Of a stretch of 64,000 bases of DNA, positions 59,285 to 64,000 are shown one piece after another (within the stretch, counting starts at the first letter, position 1; each line of letters opens with the position of its first letter). Both the position numbers and the translations under genes were made by a program. This DNA comes from Terfezia claveryi. Taxonomy: Eukaryota; Ascomycota; Pezizomycetes; Pezizales; Pezizaceae. The DNA is taken from NCBI GenBank assembly GCA_015179025.1, contig WHUX01000043.1, positions 248,001 through 312,000 of the forward strand, given 5' to 3'. The notes beneath the pieces are model-generated. The model was not told the origin of the DNA, did no database searches, and saw nothing but the letters and a program-made list of their open reading frames with translations.

Positions 59285-60613
59285 TTGCCAGCTCAAATAT
59301 CAGCGACAGATACGAAATGGTTTGGCAACATTATAGATTACCTTACCACGATGCAAAGACCAGGTGGTATAGCGGATAAAGATTTTCGAAAAATCCGGTA
59401 TCAAGCAACTAGATATATGATTCGGGACGGGAATCTATACAAACGGATGAAAGGAAATATGCCACCCGCAAGAGTTATTTGGGATGATGCAGAAAAAAGG
59501 CGAATATTGCAAGAACTACACGATGAAAGTGGACATCGCGGAAGGAATGGTACTTACTAGAAAATTAAGCTACGTTATTGGTGGAGAAATCTATACGATG
59601 ACGTAAGAAAATATGTCCGTACATGCGATGGATGTCAACGACGTAAACCTAACCAGTTTGACGAGGAACTACACCCAATACTGTATAGTGCCATGTGGAG
59701 AAAAGTCGGACTAGACATAATTCATATGCCGAAAGATGCAGGTTGTGGTTACATTGTGGTAATGCGGGATGATTTTACTGGATGGATTGAAGCTAAACCT
59801 ATTCGAAGTACAAACGCTAAGACTGTTGCAGTATTCGTGCTAGATTGGATTACCCGATTTGGAGTACCAGCGCGCATTGTATGCGACAATGGATCGGAAA
59901 ATAAAGGAGAAGTACAAGAAATATTGAAGCAATACAACATTGTCAATATCGTGATTGCTGCATACCACCCTCAATCCAACGCTTTAGTGGAAAGAGGACA
60001 TCAACAAATCATAGATGTGCTTGCGAAATTGAGGAAGAACTGGACTAAAAATTTGCCGTTTGTTCTTTGAGCTGATCGAATTACAACACGAGTTTCTATG
60101 GGATATCCGCCATTTACACTGGTGTTTGGACAAGATTGTGTGCTTCCAATTGAATTGACAGCTATATCATGGGCAATGGTTGATTGGAATCGTATTTCTA
60201 CAAGAGATCAACTGCTTGCCACCCAAGCAAAACAACTGGAAAGAAAGAAAGAGCGTTTAGAGATTGCAGCGGATCGGTTAGCGAAGAATCGACAAGCAAA
60301 CAAAACATTCTTTGATTGGAATAGAAGACAAAGGAAGGAAGATCTAGATATCGGAGATTTGGTTCTTCTCTATAACAGCGTCCTAACTAAGCAATGGTCA
60401 AGAAAGCTAGAAAACCGTTGGCTTGGCCCGTACCGGATAAGAGATCTACGCAGGGATCGGGGAACTTACCTATTGGAGGAATTGGATGGCACTCCCATGA
60501 AACTACCATATTCAGGAGAAAGATTGAAGAGGTTTTACCCAAGAACAGGGGTAGATTGTGAAGAATATGGCGAAGTACAGGATGAAACAAATGAAATGGA
60601 TCTCGACCAATAG
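59285..60613 (+). pseudogene. Outer Gypsy integrase
   Basis: Zinc module: LHDESGHRGRNGTY then TCDGCQRRK (H-H-C-C), interrupted by TAG at 59558-59560. Catalytic core: VGLDIIHMP (first Asp), VCDNGSE (second Asp), YHPQSNALVERGHQ (Glu). TGA at 60068-60070 falls in the phrase FVL*ADRITTRVSMGYPPF, where Trp is usual. C-terminal part has WSRKLENRWLGPYRIRDL, a GPY/F module. No chromodomain is evident. The frame ends at TAG 60611-60613. Confidence 0.88.
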
Positions 60614-60686
60614 GAAATAGTGCAAAAATTTTCAATTCGAAATTTGGTCATAAGGGAACTTCAGAATGGCCTGGAGTTTACTACCA

Positions 60687-60706
60687 TTAAGAAGGGGGGA
60701 CGAATA
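60687..60706 (+). repeat. Upstream copy of the polypurine tract
   Basis: TTAAGAAGGGGGGACGAATA, differing at one base from the tract at 62369-62388 next to the 3' LTR. It lies 74 bp after the pol stop codon, where the 3' LTR of a standard Gypsy element would begin. Confidence 0.8.
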
Positions 60707-60824
60707 ACCCATTCTCCTCTCTTTCGAACTTCATACCATACACACACAGCACTTTTACTTACATTTCCCAAATACACCTCTACTTTCACATATCTTTATA
60801 TCTTCTCTTTTACTTCTATACACA

Positions 60825-62341
60825 ATGTTAGCATCTATTATCCTGGCTCGACCCAAGACGGTTGCAGAGGGTGAGCTACAGACGAAGTTCCAAGAAATGA
60901 TGAGTTGCGAGGCAACCGTCAACACCCAATTCGAAGGAGCAGTAAAGTCCATTGTCGGCGGAAAAAATCAATGGAAATTCCTCAAAGGTATAGCAAGATT
61001 GACTAGACAATGCGGTGAGAAAGTTGGTGCCTTGGCCGCAGCACAATCCACCCTAATCGAACAAGCAACCGAAGCAGAACTACAAGCATGGGGAGTCTCT
61101 AGAGAAGATGCACGTGACGATCTAAGAATGGACGAACTCAATAAGTTTGGCGAAGTATACAATGCATCAGTCAAGAGGAGACAGAATTACAATCTGTCTA
61201 CCGAAAAATTCTGGGGTCCAAATTAGATGCCATTGCTTCAGGATATACAACCCCCTTGGCAATCGATTGAATTTGCCAGACAATGTTCACTCGCAGCGGA
61301 AGAATTGTCATTTCATAGAGGAATGGATCTAGTGCGCGACATTTTACCGCGGTTCGTCATAGAAATTGAAGACCGAAAATCAACCCCCCGCACGCAGAAA
61401 GATAAGTGGCTTATGGTAGAGGATATTAGATGGGTCTTGCAGGATCGAGACCTACCTCCAATTCTCCCGAACGATCAGAAGAAATATCATACTGCGTATG
61501 TAGCTATGATGACATCGATAGCAGAAAAACAAGGGGCAACAAATGCCAGAGATCTTATCCAGAACGCCGAAGCTGAACAATGCCAATCCCGTATAGATGA
61601 ACTTCCACAATCCGAAGATACAGTAGTGCCAACTGCAGGTAGTTCGGTAGCTACTGTGCACCGAAGCGAGTGAATATGAAGAGCTAGTGTTACTGCAGCT
61701 CAGTCTACTACAAAGAAGGGAGTACGGTCAAAGCAAGGAGGGGAGCTATCGAAGAGAAAAAGGGCGAAGTCCCAGAGGAGGTAACACCAGTATATACCAG
61801 AGTATGATTTGAACAGGCAGAGGTTGAAGATTGTGACCCGGAATACATCAAACTACTAGATAAGGAGGATATCGAGGATCTCGACGATGACACAAAGACC
61901 GATATCGAAGTAGTGGAAAAGATTCGAGAACTTCTGCTATCAGCAGCCACTAATGAAGCTGAAGAGGATCAACAAATACCGACAAGCAGGATAGCAAGAC
62001 GACTACGGATGCTAATGTCGGGGATCAAAATGAAGGTCGTGTCAATTGAAAATGATGACCCCATTCCTCCCAGGAAAACTCGAAAAGACAAGGGGATTCC
62101 ACGTCCAAAAATGAGAAAACAAGACCCACCACAAACACAACCTGTTATAGCAGCATCTCCTAGTGTACAGCTGCCGTCAAAACAACCAGCTCCACCAAGT
62201 CGCCAAGATACTGAATCGCCAATCGACAAGGTCAGAGAAGCTCGTAGGAATACCGGAGTCTACACCTCCGATGAATATGAAGATAAGGAAGAAGGTGAAG
62301 GGGATGATGGTGAAGAGGAGTGGCAGGACCAAGATGATTGA
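60825..62341 (+). pseudogene. Extra ORF between pol and 3' LTR of the outer Gypsy, unknown product
   Basis: ATG at 60825 starts MLASIILARPKTVAEGEL. The frame runs through TAG 61224-61226 (likely from CAG) to 61673, then after RIP-like stops and a frame change continues to TGA at 62339-62341, about 500 residues in total. The N-terminal half is mixed alpha-helical in appearance (LQAWGVSREDARDDLRMDEL; FHRGMDLVRDIL). The C-terminal half is basic, then Pro/Gln-rich, then very acidic (DEYEDKEEGEGDDGEEE). There is no signal peptide or membrane segment, so not an envelope-like protein. A pyrimidine-rich stretch with TATCTTTATATC sits right before the ATG, as in fungal gene leaders. I recognise no family; capture of a host gene is an inference. 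Confidence 0.6.
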
Positions 62342-62368
62342 CGGGCTGTGTTGATGAGGATGCCAACT

Positions 62369-62388
62369 TTAAGAAGGGGGGACGGATA
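62369..62388 (+). other. Polypurine tract of the outer Gypsy element
   Basis: TTAAGAAGGGGGGACGGATA directly abuts the 3' LTR (TATGGAGG from 62387), the position needed for plus-strand DNA priming. Confidence 0.8.
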
Positions 62389-62517
62389 TGGAGGGAATGG
62401 TTATTTTTTGGGTTTTTTTTTGGTTTTTATTTATCTTTTATTTAGTTATTTTTTCTTTGAGTTATTTTTTAGGTTTTTTTTTGAGATTTATTTATTTTTG
62501 ATTTATTTTAACATTTT

Positions 62518-62547
62518 GAGAGTCGAACAGGATTTGGTATGACTCTT
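62518..62547. repeat. 30-bp inverted-repeat motif, copy 4
   Basis: GAGAGTC at 62518-62524 and GACTCTT at 62541-62547. The LTR counterpart of copy 1. Confidence 0.85.
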
Positions 62548-62722
62548 AGATTACAACACGACTCGATTACCTTTGACTTAGTTTAGCGGAGAATTGGTTT
62601 AGGGGATATATCAGGCTATATTGTTAGACTCCTGAAGACCCTAAACAACGCAAATGAAGTCATTGGCAAAAGCGAAAATCGGTTGAGATTACCCTGCAAG
62701 CAAAAAGTTTTCAAATGATTAT

Positions 62723-62752
62723 GAGAGTCGAACAGTTTTTGGTATGACTCTC
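62723..62752. repeat. 30-bp inverted-repeat motif, copy 5
   Basis: GAGAGTC at 62723-62729 and GACTCTC at 62746-62752. The LTR counterpart of copy 2. Confidence 0.85.
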
Positions 62753-63194
62753 GGATTGATGATAAGAAGTTGCTATTTTTATTGAAAGGTGAAAGAATTA
62801 GTTCTTGTCGACTGAAGTTAAAACTGTTGAAGTGTCGGGATGATGTTGGATATCGGTAATGGATGTAACGTGGGCTCTGGAAACAAGGCGACCAAGGGGT
62901 ACGCCGGGGAGAAGGCAGAGGCTAGGGCAAGACACACGTAGGAACACTACGTGTGTGACTAGGGGAAGGCTGGGACGGGGGGCAAGGGCAAGAGGCAAGA
63001 GGGGCAGAGGGCAAGGGACACGAGACACGCAGAAGCAGTTGCCGCGTGTGTCAAGGGAGGCAGCTGGGCTGCAGAGACAAGGTGAGATAAGGAGGTGCAC
63101 AAGGGAGATGCACCAACGTGGAGAGAAGCAAGGCCCTGTATTGGATATACAAGACGTTGGATGGGGATCCAACGAGAGGGCGGAGAGAGCAGGC

Positions 63195-63202
63195 TATATA
63201 TA
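63195..63202 (+). promoter_or_regulatory. TATA box in the solo LTR
   Basis: TATATATA in a GC-rich context (GCAGGC upstream, CAGGATTCC downstream), the arrangement of an LTR core promoter. Confidence 0.5.
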
Positions 63203-63303
63203 CAGGATTCCTTCCTGGCTGGCCAAGGCCACCGGAAGGAATAAGGTTCCCGAGACCCCTTATCTCGGGAACAGAGATAACAATGATATCAATCACCAAT
63301 AAC

Positions 63304-63333
63304 GAGAGTCGGACGGAATCCCGTCTGACTCTC
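63304..63333. repeat. 30-bp inverted-repeat motif, copy 6 (in the solo LTR)
   Basis: GAGAGTC at 63304-63310 and GACTCTC at 63327-63333, interior GGACGG and CCCGTCT, so the stem is longer here (GACGG pairs with CCGTC). Same 30-bp length as the copies in the outer element. Confidence 0.85.
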
Positions 63334-63737
63334 AAACCCAGCTAGAAAGGACAGTTGTGACAATGGATGTCACAAGAATGATCGATTAAATAACACAAAG
63401 GAACAGGGTAACGCGTGTGATGAGGGCCTAAGTAAGGCAGCAGATTAGTTTACATGTGAGAGTTTTTGAAGATAAAAGAGGTGGAAAATTGCGGTGATAG
63501 AGATAGGCATGCAGACATAGAAACGTGTATAGCAGCGCAGCAGTTAGCAGTTTATCAGCAGAGATCGTGTATTGTTCTCCGTGCGTGTTTAGGCCGTGCG
63601 TTGAGGACAGTATCACATGAATTGAACGAAATCACCTTCTACTATTACTCTCCTTATTTTCATTGTCTATAGTGGCTCTCACCAACCGGTCACAAAGTGC
63701 ATGTTCCTCCGTTAGGAGAGAAGTGCCTCTATAGCGG

Positions 63738-63918
63738 TATGCTGGCCTTTCTCGAGGTATTTTAAACCCTTTATACTCTTTATAGCTACCAGATCAGCCC
63801 AAGCATTACCGATATGTACCAGAGTAGGTGTTGAGAGCATGCTAGGTTGGGCACTAGGTTGGATGCTAAGTCTGGTTATTACATTGGTAAACGCTAGGTT
63901 GGACACTGAGTATAGCAC
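63738..63918 (-). mobile_element. Possible LINE RNase H fragment flanking the outer Gypsy
   Basis: Minus strand reads LVHIGNAWADLVAIKS then YLEKGQHTA, like the I-x-GN-x-x-AD-x-x-A end of LINE RNase H. The frame reaches the Gypsy duplication and stays open for some 25 codons when continued at 44581 on the other side, so the Gypsy element may have landed in this remnant. Short evidence only. Confidence 0.4.
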
Positions 63919-64000
63919 TAGAATGGCACGAGACTAGACAAAGCGCTAGGTTAGGTGTTGAGGAATTTAGAGCAGCTAAGTTGACGCTGAGTTGGACTCA
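63825..64000. repeat. Degenerate short repeats (GCTAGGTTGGACGCT type) at the right edge
   Basis: Seven or so drifted copies of GCTAGGTTGG(A/G)C(A/G)CT, spaced 20-35 bp. It continues past the window. Confidence 0.5.

Larger units (their letters stand above)
62864..63362. mobile_element. Solo LTR (499 bp) of a different LTR retrotransposon
   Basis: Begins TGTAACG and ends GTGACA, flanked by a perfect 5-bp duplication ATGGA (62859-62863 and 63363-63367). The matching outer 5' LTR has one uninterrupted ATGGATGTCACAAG at this place. GC-rich and purine-rich, unlike its host LTR, so it shows little RIP and is probably the youngest insertion here. A TATATATA (63195-63202) suggests the promoter and plus orientation. 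It contains copy 6 of the 30-bp motif. Confidence 0.85.
44586..63733 (+). mobile_element. Full-length outer Gypsy (Ty3) LTR retrotransposon, 19.1 kb with three nested insertions
   Basis: LTR termini are TATGGAGG...CCTCTATA. The element is flanked by GCGG (44582-44585 and 63734-63737; the following TA makes the exact border ambiguous by two bases). Plus-strand internal order is gag, protease, reverse transcriptase/RNase H, integrase, then an extra ORF. Integrase after RNase H places it in Ty3/Gypsy. Later insertions are a chromovirus in gag (46652-55597), a MITE in pol (57587-57738) and a solo LTR in the 3' LTR (62864-63362). Net length is about 9.5 kb. Coding regions carry single stop codons of TGA/TAG type consistent with RIP, so it cannot move by itself. 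Confidence 0.92.
62387..63733 (+). repeat. 3' LTR of the outer Gypsy element, interrupted by a solo LTR
   Basis: Without 62864-63362 and one 5-bp duplication, it is 843 bp and matches 44586-45429. Confidence 0.92.

Overview
This is a eukaryotic window from a filamentous ascomycete (Pezizomycotina). The evidence is a HET-domain gene, a NACHT-ankyrin STAND (NLR) gene, two RNA polymerase III tRNA genes, a Tad-type LINE, chromovirus-type Gypsy elements, and many C-to-T / G-to-A stop codons in the mobile elements that look like repeat-induced point mutation (RIP). The species cannot be named from the sequence. Host genes are sparse; more than half of the window is mobile or repeat DNA, much of it nested.

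Layout. 1-5100: a decayed Copia integrase, a LINE 3' end, and an internally deleted Tigger/pogo-like transposon with TIRs and TA duplications. 5646-9025: the best intact gene, with an N-terminal ankyrin array followed by a C-terminal HET domain. 9026-16900: no gene I can support. 18402-19811: a single-exon Ser-rich protein behind a long pyrimidine-rich leader. 22532-22634 and 23808-23880: tRNA-Ser(GCT) with an intron, and tRNA-Thr(AGT). 24900-29200: AT-rich decayed sequence and minisatellites.

29210-42648 is one broken NLR gene on the minus strand (N-terminal helical domain, NACHT with P-loop, ankyrin repeats). It is split by a 9.9 kb Tad-like LINE at 30479-40356, with a 13-bp target duplication (GTGCATGCTGTAT). 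The LINE carries two later insertions. One is a 903-bp hAT-type foldback element (33050-33952, 8-bp duplication). The other is a 1.9 kb element with Helitron-like ends (about 35005-36938).

44586-63733 is a 19.1 kb plus-strand Gypsy element flanked by GCGG. Inside it are a minus-strand chromovirus (46652-55597, duplication GATAC, two 681-bp LTRs), a small MITE in pol (57587-57738), and a solo LTR in the 3' LTR (62864-63362, duplication ATGGA). The outer element sits beside a possible LINE RNase H remnant.

Most interesting points: (1) the outer Gypsy carries an extra reading frame of about 500 residues between pol and its 3' LTR, bracketed by two near-identical 20-bp polypurine tracts; (2) the nested chromovirus has an intact 200-codon antisense ORF whose ATG is one base from the gag ATG; (3) a 30-bp inverted-repeat motif recurs six times, in the outer LTRs, in the pol coding region and in an unrelated solo LTR; (4) the insertion order can be read directly from target duplications and restored junctions.
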